Positions 56,966-64,000 of a DNA stretch of 64,000 nucleotides are shown here, piece by piece (the stretch's first letter is position 1; every line of letters starts with the position of its first letter). The notes beneath the pieces are model-generated. The model was not told the DNA's origin. It saw only the letters and a program-made list of their open reading frames with translations, and searched no databases. This stretch comes from Geodermatophilus sp. TF02-6 (lineage in GTDB: Bacteria; Actinomycetota; Actinomycetes; Mycobacteriales; Geodermatophilaceae). The stretch lies in NCBI RefSeq assembly GCF_003319115.1, contig NZ_QOHF01000005.1, positions 124,001 to 188,000 of the forward strand. Reading direction: 5' to 3'. The position numbers and the translations under genes are program-made.

Positions 56966-57205
56966 GTGCCCCGGGTGGTCGTCGACGTCGTGCTGAAGCC
57001 GGAGATCTCCGACCCCCAGGGACAGGCGGTGCTGGGAGCGCTGGGCCGGCTCGGCCACGACAGCGTCCGCGGCGTGCGCCAGGGCAAGCACTTCGTCCTC
57101 GACGTGGAGGGCACCCCCGACGAGGCGGAGCTCACGCAGATCGCCGAGACGCTGCTGGCCAACCCCGTCATCGAGGACGTCGAGCTCCACCTGCCGAAGG
57201 GCTGA
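56966..57205 (+). CDS. purS: FGAM synthase subunit PurS
   Basis: 79 residues. Small structural subunit that links PurL and PurQ for ammonia transfer. [36 protein letters not shown] and [14 protein letters not shown] are the family pattern. GTG 56966 (another GTG two bases before is out of frame). Two bp before purQ. Confidence 0.95.
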   Translation: MPRVVVDVVLKPEISDPQGQAVLGALGRLGHDSVRGVRQGKHFVLDVEGTPDEAELTQIAETLLANPVIEDVELHLPKG

Positions 57206-57207
57206 CC

Positions 57208-57879
57208 GTGCGCATCGGTGTCACCACCTTCCCGGGCTCCCTGGACGACGTCGACGCCGTGCGGGCGGTGCGCCTGGCCGGCGGCGAGCCGGTCGCGCTC
57301 TGGCACGGCGACCACGACCTCGAGGACGTCGACGCCGTCGTCCTGCCCGGCGGCTTCTCCTACGGCGACTACCTGCGCGCCGGCGCCATCGCCGCCCGCG
57401 CGCCACTGGTGCAGGACATCGTCACGCGGGCGCGCCAAGGCCTGCCGGTGCTCGGCATCTGCAACGGCTTCCAGGTGCTCTGCGAAGCCGGCCTGCTGCC
57501 CGGTGCGCTGACCCGCAACGCGCACCTGCACTTCCGCACCCGCGACCAGGCGCTGCGCATCGAGCGCGCCGACAGCGCGTGGACGCGCGACTACGAGGCC
57601 GGCCAGCGGATCGTCGTCCCGGTGAAGAACGGCGAGGGCCGCTACGTGGCCGCGCCCGCCGACCTCGACCGGATCGAGGCGGAAGGGCGGGTCGTCGTCC
57701 GCTACGTCGAGGGCAACCCCAACGGCTCGATGCGCGACATCGCCGGGGTGACCAGTGCGGACGGCCGCGTGGTCGGGCTCATGCCGCACCCCGAGCACGC
57801 CGTCGAGGAGCTCACCGGCCCGTCCACCGACGGCCTGGGCTTCTTCACCTCCGTGTTGGAGCAGGTCGTGAGCGCATGA
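57208..57879 (+). CDS. purQ: FGAM synthase glutaminase subunit PurQ
   Basis: 223 residues. Class I glutamine amidotransferase: [20 protein letters not shown], nucleophile Cys in [20 protein letters not shown] (about 86) and catalytic His/Glu in [16 protein letters not shown]. Supplies ammonia to PurL. GTG 57208. Confidence 0.96.
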   Translation: MRIGVTTFPGSLDDVDAVRAVRLAGGEPVALWHGDHDLEDVDAVVLPGGFSYGDYLRAGAIAARAPLVQDIVTRARQGLPVLGICNGFQVLCEAGLLPGALTRNAHLHFRTRDQALRIERADSAWTRDYEAGQRIVVPVKNGEGRYVAAPADLDRIEAEGRVVVRYVEGNPNGSMRDIAGVTSADGRVVGLMPHPEHAVEELTGPSTDGLGFFTSVLEQVVSA

Positions 57880-57946
57880 CGCGCGAAGACGACGCCCGAG
57901 TGAGCATCGCAGCGAGCGAGGAGCGGAGCGAGGTCGGAGTCGAGCC

Positions 57947-60247
57947 ATGAACGTCGACACCGTCGAGCGGGCGGCGAAGACACCCGACGATGAGCAGCCC
58001 CACCGCGAACTCGGGCTCGAGGACGACGAGTACGCCCGCATCCGCGACATCCTGGGCCGCCGGCCCACCACCGCCGAGCTGGCCATGTACTCGGTGATGT
58101 GGAGCGAGCACTGCTCCTACAAGTCGTCGAAGGTGCACCTGCGCCGCTTCGGCGACCTCCCGGAGAGCGCGTCGCTGCTGGTCGGCATCGGCGAGAACGC
58201 CGGCGTGGTCGACGTGGGCGACGGCTACGCGGTCACCTTCAAGGTCGAGTCGCACAACCACCCCAGCTACGTCGAGCCCTACCAGGGCGCCGCGACCGGG
58301 GTGGGTGGCATCGTCCGCGACATCCTCACCATGGGCGCGCGGCCGGTCGCCGTCATGGACTCGCTGCGCTTCGGCCCCGCCGACGCCCCCGACACCGCCC
58401 GGGTGCTGCCCGGCGTGGTTGCCGGCGTCGGTGGCTACGGCAACTGCCTGGGCCTGCCCAACATCGGCGGCGAGGTCCTCTTCGACGCCTGCTACGCGGG
58501 AAACCCCCTGGTCAACGCGCTGTGCGTCGGCGTCATGAAGCACGAGGACGTGCGGCTGGCCAAGGCCGAGGGCGTCGGCAACAAAGTGGTCCTGTTCGGT
58601 GCGCGCACCGGCGGCGACGGCATCGGCGGCGTCTCCGTGCTGGCGTCGGAGACCTTCGACAGCGCGGCGGACGGCCAGCGGGGCCCGGCCAAGCGGCCCA
58701 GCGTGCAGGTCGGCGACCCGTTCACCGAGAAGCTGCTCATCGAGGCCTGCCTGGAGATCTTCGCCCAGGGCCTGGTCACCGGCATCCAGGACCTCGGCGG
58801 CGCGGGTCTGTCCTGCGCGACGTCCGAGCTGGCCAGCGCCGGCACCGGCGGCATGCACGTCGACCTGGACGCCGTCCCGCTGCGCGACTCCACGCTCACC
58901 CCGGCCGAGATCCTGATGAGCGAGTCGCAGGAGCGCATGTGCGCGATCGTCGAGCCGGACAAGGTGGACGCCTTCCTCGCCGTCTGCCACAGGTGGGAGG
59001 TGCTGGCCACCGTCATCGGTGAGGTCACCGACGGCGACCGGCTCACCGTCGACTGGCACGGCGAGCGGATCGTCGACGTCCCGCCGCGCACCGTCGCGCA
59101 CGAGGGCCCGGTCTACGAACGGCCGACGCGGCGCCCGGCCGACCTCGACGACCTACAGGCCGACGACCCGGCCGCGCTGCCCCGCCCGCGGACGCCGGAG
59201 GAGCTGCAGGCGCACTGGCTGGCCGTCCTCGCCAGCCCGGACGGCGCGGACAAGACCTGGGTCACCGAGCAGTACGACCGCTACGTGCGCGGCAACACGG
59301 TCCTGGCCCAGCCCGAGGACGCCGGGATGGTCCGCATCGACGAGGAGTCCAACCGCGGCATCGCGCTGGCGCTGGACGGCAACGGCCGCTACACGCGCCT
59401 CGACCCGTACACCGGAGCCCAGCTGAACCTGGCCGAGGCCTACCGCAACGTGGCGGTGAGCGGCGCCCGCCCGCTCGCCGTCACCAACTGCCTGAACTTC
59501 GGCTCCCCGGAGAACCCCGAGGTCATGTGGCAGTTCGCCGAGGCCGTGCGCGGCCTGGCCGACGGCTGCCGCGCGCTGGGCCTGCCGGTCACCGGCGGCA
59601 ACGTCAGCCTCTACAACCAGACCGGCGACGTCGCGATCGACCCGACCCCGGTCATCGGCGTCCTCGGCGTGCACGAGGACGTCCGGCGGCGCGTGCCCAC
59701 CGGCTGGCGGACGGCGGGGGAGACGGTGCTGCTGCTCGGCGAGACCAAGCCCGAGTTCGGTGGGTCGGCGTGGGCGTCGGTCGTGCACGGCCACCTGGGC
59801 GGGCGGCCGCCGGCGGTCGACCTCGACGCCGAACGGGAGCTCGCCGAGCTGCTGGCGGCGCTCGGCCGGGAGGGGCTGGTCGGCTCCGCGCACGACCTGG
59901 CCGACGGCGGCCTGGCACAGGCGCTGGCCGAGTCGGCGCTGCGGTACGGCGTGGGCGCCCGGCTGAACCTGCCGGGGGAGGCGTTCACCGCCCTGTTCAG
60001 CGAGTCGACCGCCCGCGTCGTCGTCACGACGTCCGACCCCACAGCGGTGCGGACGACGGCCCAGTGGGCCGGCGTGGCCGTCACCGAGCTCGGCACGACG
60101 GGCGGGGACGCCCTCGTGGTGGAGGGTGTCGCGGAACTGCCGCTCGCTGAGCTGCGCGCGGCCTGGACCGCGACGCTGCCGGCGCTGTTCGGGACGCCGG
60201 AGGCGACGGTGGGCTCCGTCCCTGCGGGGACCGTCCCGACCTCCTGA
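57947..60247 (+). CDS. purL: FGAM synthase subunit PurL (small type)
   Basis: 766 residues, the size of the small PurL that needs PurS and PurQ. AIR-synthase-like repeats: [19 protein letters not shown] (active His), [60 protein letters not shown] in the first half; [20 protein letters not shown] and [20 protein letters not shown] in the second. Converts FGAR to FGAM with ATP. The 67-bp gap to purQ contains GAGCGAGGAGCGGAGCGAGG, a short near-repeat. Confidence 0.97.
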   Translation: MNVDTVERAAKTPDDEQPHRELGLEDDEYARIRDILGRRPTTAELAMYSVMWSEHCSYKSSKVHLRRFGDLPESASLLVGIGENAGVVDVGDGYAVTFKVESHNHPSYVEPYQGAATGVGGIVRDILTMGARPVAVMDSLRFGPADAPDTARVLPGVVAGVGGYGNCLGLPNIGGEVLFDACYAGNPLVNALCVGVMKHEDVRLAKAEGVGNKVVLFGARTGGDGIGGVSVLASETFDSAADGQRGPAKRPSVQVGDPFTEKLLIEACLEIFAQGLVTGIQDLGGAGLSCATSELASAGTGGMHVDLDAVPLRDSTLTPAEILMSESQERMCAIVEPDKVDAFLAVCHRWEVLATVIGEVTDGDRLTVDWHGERIVDVPPRTVAHEGPVYERPTRRPADLDDLQADDPAALPRPRTPEELQAHWLAVLASPDGADKTWVTEQYDRYVRGNTVLAQPEDAGMVRIDEESNRGIALALDGNGRYTRLDPYTGAQLNLAEAYRNVAVSGARPLAVTNCLNFGSPENPEVMWQFAEAVRGLADGCRALGLPVTGGNVSLYNQTGDVAIDPTPVIGVLGVHEDVRRRVPTGWRTAGETVLLLGETKPEFGGSAWASVVHGHLGGRPPAVDLDAERELAELLAALGREGLVGSAHDLADGGLAQALAESALRYGVGARLNLPGEAFTALFSESTARVVVTTSDPTAVRTTAQWAGVAVTELGTTGGDALVVEGVAELPLAELRAAWTATLPALFGTPEATVGSVPAGTVPTS

Positions 60248-60264
60248 GCGGGCGGCCTGGGCGG

Positions 60265-60648
60265 GTGGCGAGGAACGAGCCCATCCCGGCCGGGGAGCTG
60301 CGGGCGGCGGTCGACCCGGTCCGCGCCTGGCTGGCCGGGCAGGTCGAGCAGCCGCCGCGGTCGGTGGTGGGTGCCGCGGTGAGGACGACGGCCCGCTGGC
60401 TGGCCCAGCAGGTGCCCGGCCGGTCGGTCGAGCTGCGGGTGCCCCCGCACGTCGCCGTCCAGCTCGTGCCCGGGCCCCGGCACACCCGCGGGACGCCGCC
60501 CAACGTGGTCGAGACCGACGCCGCCACCTGGCTGCGGCTGGCCACCGGCGCTCTGGACTGGTCCACCGCCGTGGCCGACGGGCGGGTCAGCGCCAGCGGC
60601 AACCGCGCCGACCTCTCCGCCCACCTCCCGCTGTCCCCGCTGCGGTGA
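60265..60648 (+). CDS. Sterol-carrier-like protein (Rv0807 type)
   Basis: 127 residues. Resembles the small sterol-carrier/MDMPI C-terminal-domain proteins found between purL and purF in actinobacteria (Rv0807 in M. tuberculosis): [81 protein letters not shown] 60265 lies 17 bp after purL. Its binding partner is not known; lipid or hydrophobic ligand binding is implied only by the fold. Confidence 0.82.
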   Translation: MARNEPIPAGELRAAVDPVRAWLAGQVEQPPRSVVGAAVRTTARWLAQQVPGRSVELRVPPHVAVQLVPGPRHTRGTPPNVVETDAATWLRLATGALDWSTAVADGRVSASGNRADLSAHLPLSPLR

Positions 60649-60704
60649 CCATCGGCAGGTGGCTGCCCGACACGCCGGTGCGGGCAGCCACCCGCCGATG
60701 GTCA
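60646..60704. terminator. 23-bp palindrome at the end of the purL-sterol carrier transcript
   Basis: Left arm 60646-60668 (TGACCATCGGCAGGTGG..), loop of 13, right arm 60682-60704; 22 of 23 pairs match. The left arm includes the last bases of the stop codon at 60646-60648. No U-tract. Confidence 0.65.
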
Positions 60705-60797
60705 CGGCGGGACGGGGACACGACACCGCGGTCCGGCCTCCGCGACGGCCCGGAACGGCCCGGGAGCCCGGACGGCGGCCCGGCATAGGCTCCACCC

Positions 60798-61889
60798 ATG
60801 GCCTACGAGGTGAAGGGCGTCGTCGCCCGCAGCAAGGGAGCACCGGTCACCGTCGAGACGGTCGTCGTCCCCGACCCCGGTCCGGGGGAGGCGGTCGTCG
60901 ACGTGCAGGCCTGCGGGGTGTGCCACACCGACCTGCACTACCGCGAGGGCGGCATCAACGACGACTACCCGTTCCTGCTCGGCCACGAGGCCGCAGGCGT
61001 GGTCTCCGCGGTCGGCGAGGGCGTCACCAACGTCGCGGTCGGTGACTTCGTGATCCTCAACTGGCGCGCCGTGTGCGGGCAGTGCCGGGCCTGTGCCAAG
61101 GGCGAGCCCTGGTACTGCTTCGACACGCACAACGCCGCGCAGAAGATGACCCTCACCGACGGCACCGAGCTGTCCCCGGCGCTGGGCATCGGCGCGTTCG
61201 TGGCCAAGACGCTGGTGCACTCCGGCCAGTGCACCAAGGTCGACCCGGCCGCCCCGGCCACCGCCGCCGGCCTGCTCGGCTGCGGCGTGATGGCCGGCGT
61301 CGGCGCGGCGATCAACACCGGCGGGGTCCGCCGCGGCGAGTCGGTGGCGGTGTTCGGCTGCGGCGGCGTGGGGGATGCCGCGGTCGCCGGGGCGAAGCTG
61401 GCCGGGGCGACGACGATCATCGCCGTGGACATCGACGACCGGAAGCTGGAGTGGGCGAAGCGGTTCGGCGCCACCCACACGGTCAACTCCCGCGAGACCG
61501 ACGCGGTCGAGGCGATCAAGGGTCTCACCAACGGCTTCGGGGTGGACGTGGCGATCGACGCGGTCGGCTCCCCGGCGGTGTTCGAGCAGGCCTTCTACGC
61601 CCGCGACCTGGCCGGGCGGGTGGTGCTGGTCGGCGTGCCCACCCCGGACATGCAGATCACCCTGCCGCTGATCGAGGTCTTCGGCCGCGGTGGGGCGATC
61701 AAGTCCTCCTGGTACGGCGACTGCCTGCCCGCCCGGGACTTCCCGATGCTGGTCGACCTCTACCGGCAGGGCCGCTTCCCGCTGGAGGAGTTCGTCAGCG
61801 AGACGATCGGCATCGACGACGTCGAGTCGGCGTTCGAGAAGATGCACGCCGGCGACGTGCTGCGCTCGGTGGTGGTGTTCGACACGTGA
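60798..61889 (+). CDS. mscR: S-(hydroxymethyl)mycothiol dehydrogenase
   Basis: 363 residues. Zinc alcohol dehydrogenase of class III type: catalytic zinc Cys in [24 protein letters not shown], structural zinc in [15 protein letters not shown], and the NAD loop [19 protein letters not shown]. Oxidises the mycothiol-formaldehyde adduct; [16 protein letters not shown] and [20 protein letters not shown] are close to the mycobacterial and Amycolatopsis enzymes. GTGA overlap with the following metallo-hydrolase. Presence supports a mycothiol-making actinobacterium. Confidence 0.92.
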   Translation: MAYEVKGVVARSKGAPVTVETVVVPDPGPGEAVVDVQACGVCHTDLHYREGGINDDYPFLLGHEAAGVVSAVGEGVTNVAVGDFVILNWRAVCGQCRACAKGEPWYCFDTHNAAQKMTLTDGTELSPALGIGAFVAKTLVHSGQCTKVDPAAPATAAGLLGCGVMAGVGAAINTGGVRRGESVAVFGCGGVGDAAVAGAKLAGATTIIAVDIDDRKLEWAKRFGATHTVNSRETDAVEAIKGLTNGFGVDVAIDAVGSPAVFEQAFYARDLAGRVVLVGVPTPDMQITLPLIEVFGRGGAIKSSWYGDCLPARDFPMLVDLYRQGRFPLEEFVSETIGIDDVESAFEKMHAGDVLRSVVVFDT

Positions 61890-62506
61890 GCGCCCGCATC
61901 GACCAGACCGTCGTCTCCGGCGTCTTCTCCCTGGACGGGGCCGACTTCGACGTGGACAACAACGTCTGGCTGGTCGGCGACGACGCCGAGGTGCTCGTCA
62001 TCGACGCCCCGCACGACGCCGAACCCATCCTCGAGGCGATCGGGGACCGGCGCGTGGTCGGCATCGTGCTCACCCACGGGCACAACGACCACATCAGCGC
62101 TGCCGTGGCGCTGCGCGAGGCCACCGGCGCGCCGATCTGGTTGCACCCGGCCGACCGGGTGCTGTGGGACATGGTCTACGGGCAGGCCCACCCCGACGCC
62201 GTCCCCGACCGCGACCTGGGCGAGGGCACCCGCTTCTCCGTGGCCGGCACCACGCTGACCGCGTTGCACACCCCCGGCCACTCCCCGGGCAGCACCTGCC
62301 TGCACGCCCCCGAGCTGGCCACGGTGTTCACCGGGGACACGCTGTTTCGCGGCGGGCCGGGCGCGACCGGGCGCTCCTACAGCGACAAGCCGACCATCCT
62401 GAACTCCATCCGGTCGCGGCTGCTGACCCTGCACGGGGACACCGTGGTCAAGACCGGCCACGGCGAGGACACCACGATCACCGCCGAGCTGCGCAACATC
62501 AGGTGA
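61886..62506 (+). CDS. MBL-fold metallo-hydrolase, partner of the mycothiol dehydrogenase
   Basis: 206 residues. Metal motif [10 protein letters not shown] (H-x-H-x-D-H), [30 protein letters not shown] and [10 protein letters not shown] supply the ligands of a binuclear glyoxalase II-type site. Co-translated with the dehydrogenase (GTG in the stop overlap), it probably hydrolyses the S-formylmycothiol product. That substrate is inferred from pairing, not from a motif. Confidence 0.88.
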   Translation: MSARIDQTVVSGVFSLDGADFDVDNNVWLVGDDAEVLVIDAPHDAEPILEAIGDRRVVGIVLTHGHNDHISAAVALREATGAPIWLHPADRVLWDMVYGQAHPDAVPDRDLGEGTRFSVAGTTLTALHTPGHSPGSTCLHAPELATVFTGDTLFRGGPGATGRSYSDKPTILNSIRSRLLTLHGDTVVKTGHGEDTTITAELRNIR

Positions 62507-62595
62507 GCCGGTCGTCCCCTCTGGCCGGCCGTGCCCGCGTTCGCTCCTCGCTGCGACGCCGTCCTCGCCGCCGAGCAGGACCGAGGTCTCTGGGT

Positions 62596-62649
62596 ATGGG
62601 AAGCGATACGTGTGCATGGGCTCGGCACCACGCATGTATCGCTTCCCAT
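62596..62649. terminator. Bidirectional hairpin between convergent genes
   Basis: 14-bp perfect arms ATGGGAAGCGATAC / GTATCGCTTCCCAT (62596-62609 and 62636-62649), extended by further pairing in the loop. It separates the metallo-hydrolase stop at 62506 from the convergent DUF5701 stop at 62667. Confidence 0.7.
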
Positions 62650-62666
62650 GCCTGGGGAGGGAGCGG

Positions 62667-63308
62667 TCAGCCGGCGGTCCGTGCGGCGGCCGAGGCGAAG
62701 CCCAGCCAGGTGTGCCGGTTGCCGGCCCAGCACCAGCCGACCTTGGGCGCGTCACGACGCTCACGGCCGTCCCGGCCGGTGCCGTTGCTGATCCACAGCG
62801 CCGGTGTCCGGGCGTCGAGCGAGCCGTCCGGCCTGCGCACGCGCGAGCCGATCGTCATGAAGCAGTGGTTGCGGTCGAGGACCTCCGGCCGCTGCAGCAG
62901 CCAGCAGATCCCCTCGCCGAGGGTCAGCGGGGTGCGCCCGGCGGCGGTGATCGCCGGCAGGGCCTCGTCGGGGCTCCAGTTGGCCATCGCGTCCCCACGG
63001 TCGGGGTCGACGGCGAGGTAGACCGGGGCGTCGGGCAGCTCGACCCCGTCGACGGGCGCGAAGGCGTCCACGTCGGTCATGTCGGCCACCACGAAGCCGC
63101 ACCGGCCGCGGCGCTCGAGCAGCGGGGTCAGCGCCGAGGCGGCCGCGCGGTCCGGGTGCAGCACGAGCAGCGCCCCGGGCAGGTGTACCCCGGCGGCGGC
63201 GTCGCGCAGCTCCGCCGGGGTGAGCCCGGCGACCTCGTGGGCGCCGAGGGCGACGAGCCGGTCGGCCTGGGCCACGGGCGAGGGCAGGTCGAGGAGGGCA
63301 GCGGGCAC
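62667..63308 (-). CDS. DUF5701-family protein
   Basis: 213 residues from GTG 63308 with GAGGTCCTCC upstream. PAALLDLPSPVAQADRLVAL, PVYLAVDPDRGDAMANWSPD, GRTPLTLGEGICWLLQRPEV and RHTWLGFASAAARTAG follow the pattern of DUF5701, an actinobacterial family without known function. No membrane segment. Divergent from purF with 150 bp between starts. Confidence 0.75.
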   Translation of the reverse strand: MPAALLDLPSPVAQADRLVALGAHEVAGLTPAELRDAAAGVHLPGALLVLHPDRAAASALTPLLERRGRCGFVVADMTDVDAFAPVDGVELPDAPVYLAVDPDRGDAMANWSPDEALPAITAAGRTPLTLGEGICWLLQRPEVLDRNHCFMTIGSRVRRPDGSLDARTPALWISNGTGRDGRERRDAPKVGWCWAGNRHTWLGFASAAARTAG

Positions 63309-63458
63309 GGGAGGACCTCCGGCGACGTGGGGATCGGCCGCAGCTCAACGCGCCCGCCGCCGTCCCGGTTCCCCGCGGGCGACGACGGCGGCCGGCACGG
63401 TGCTCCCGCTCACCCCGCGGGGGCCGGGGACCGTCGGTGCCGCCGGTACCGTAGGGGT

Positions 63459-64000
63459 GTGCCTCGCGGTGACGGACGGCTGACGCACGACCTCGACCCC
63501 TCCTCTCCCGGACCCCAGGACGCCTGCGGCGTCTTCGGCGTCTGGGCGCCGGGGGAGGAGGTGGCCAAGCTGACCTACTTCGGTCTCTACGCCCTGCAGC
63601 ACCGGGGTCAGGAGGCCGCGGGCATCGCCGTCTCCGACGGCGCCTCGGTGGTCGTCTACAAGGACCTCGGGCTGGTCAGCCAGGTCTTCGACGAGGTCAC
63701 CCTGGGCAGCCTGCGCGGTCACCTCGCCGTCGGGCACACCCGCTACTCCACGACCGGGGCCTCCACCTGGGAGAACGCCCAACCCACCTTCCGGACGACG
63801 GGCGCCGGCACCGGCCTGGCGCTGTGCCACAACGGCAACCTGGTGAACACCGCCGAGCTGGCCGGCCGGGCCGCCGACGCCGGGGTGCCGGGCTCCACCT
63901 CGACCACCGACTCCGACCTGGTGACCGCGCTCATCGCCGCCCGGCCGGACCTGTCGGTCGAGGCCGCCGCGATGGAGGTGCTGCCGCAGCTGCGCGGCGC
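63459..64000 (+). CDS. purF: Amidophosphoribosyltransferase PurF (3' end off window)
   Basis: 180 codons before the right edge. First step of purine synthesis: glutamine-PRPP amidotransferase. GTG 63459 encodes MPRGDGRLTHDLDPSS, the usual actinobacterial propeptide, removed to expose the nucleophile Cys in DACGVFGVWAPGEE (residue 23 of the precursor). YALQHRGQEAAGIAVSDG and GHLAVGHTRYSTTGASTWEN are glutaminase blocks. With purS-purQ-purL and purD-purB-purC it makes this a purine-rich region, though the genes lie in separate transcripts. Confidence 0.95.
   Translation, partial: MPRGDGRLTHDLDPSSPGPQDACGVFGVWAPGEEVAKLTYFGLYALQHRGQEAAGIAVSDGASVVVYKDLGLVSQVFDEVTLGSLRGHLAVGHTRYSTTGASTWENAQPTFRTTGAGTGLALCHNGNLVNTAELAGRAADAGVPGSTSTTDSDLVTALIAARPDLSVEAAAMEVLPQLRG

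Overview
The window is very GC-rich DNA with dense GTG/TTG starts, ATGA/GTGA stop-start overlaps and long spurious antisense frames. The genes point to an actinobacterium of the Geodermatophilaceae/Frankiales type: mycothiol-dependent formaldehyde dehydrogenase, HspR with HAIR operators, an Rv0338c-like Fe-S reductase, DUF3151 after fba, and PurS/PurQ/PurL. The order dcd - Fe-S reductase - dnaK/grpE/dnaJ/hspR - clpB - pyrE - fba - purA recalls, shuffled, the M. tuberculosis Rv0321-Rv0384 neighbourhood. Genus is an inference from style, not proven here.

Positions 1-9300 are accessory DNA ending at a tRNA-Gly(CCC) gene whose 3' end faces the block, the usual layout of a tRNA-anchored island. 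It holds the end of a type I restriction HsdR, a broken TIR-domain gene (internal deletion plus frameshift), and a two-gene minus-strand operon: a phospholipase-D-fold protein and an unfamiliar 505-aa partner vaguely like DUF6361. This pair is the best candidate for an undescribed defence system. Positions 9583-13172 carry an AraC regulator, a VOC protein and a UvrA-like ABC ATPase, which resemble a resistance cassette. Next is dcd, whose active site is split by a class 3 intein with a dead homing endonuclease, then an MFS exporter and a membrane Fe-S reductase.

Positions 20326-25249 are the heat-shock operon dnaK-grpE-dnaJ-hspR-marR behind a HAIR operator; clpB at 37600 has its own HAIR. Positions 25271-34043 form a glycolate-use module: LctP-type permease, GlcF, GlcE, GlcD and malate synthase on the minus strand, with a divergent IclR regulator and an operator-like palindrome between them. 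Then come a MarR/DHA2 exporter pair and an OhrR/OsmC pair.

From 41971 to the right edge the genes are mostly housekeeping: pyrE, a flavin disulfide reductase, fba with DUF3151, purA, rsgA, purD, purB-purC, purS-purQ-purL, a sterol-carrier-like protein, the mycothiol formaldehyde dehydrogenase with its metallo-hydrolase, and the start of purF. A family of about nine GC-rich hairpin repeats sits against stop codons from 16425 onward; two copies have been read into coding sequence (purD and the fasciclin lipoprotein).
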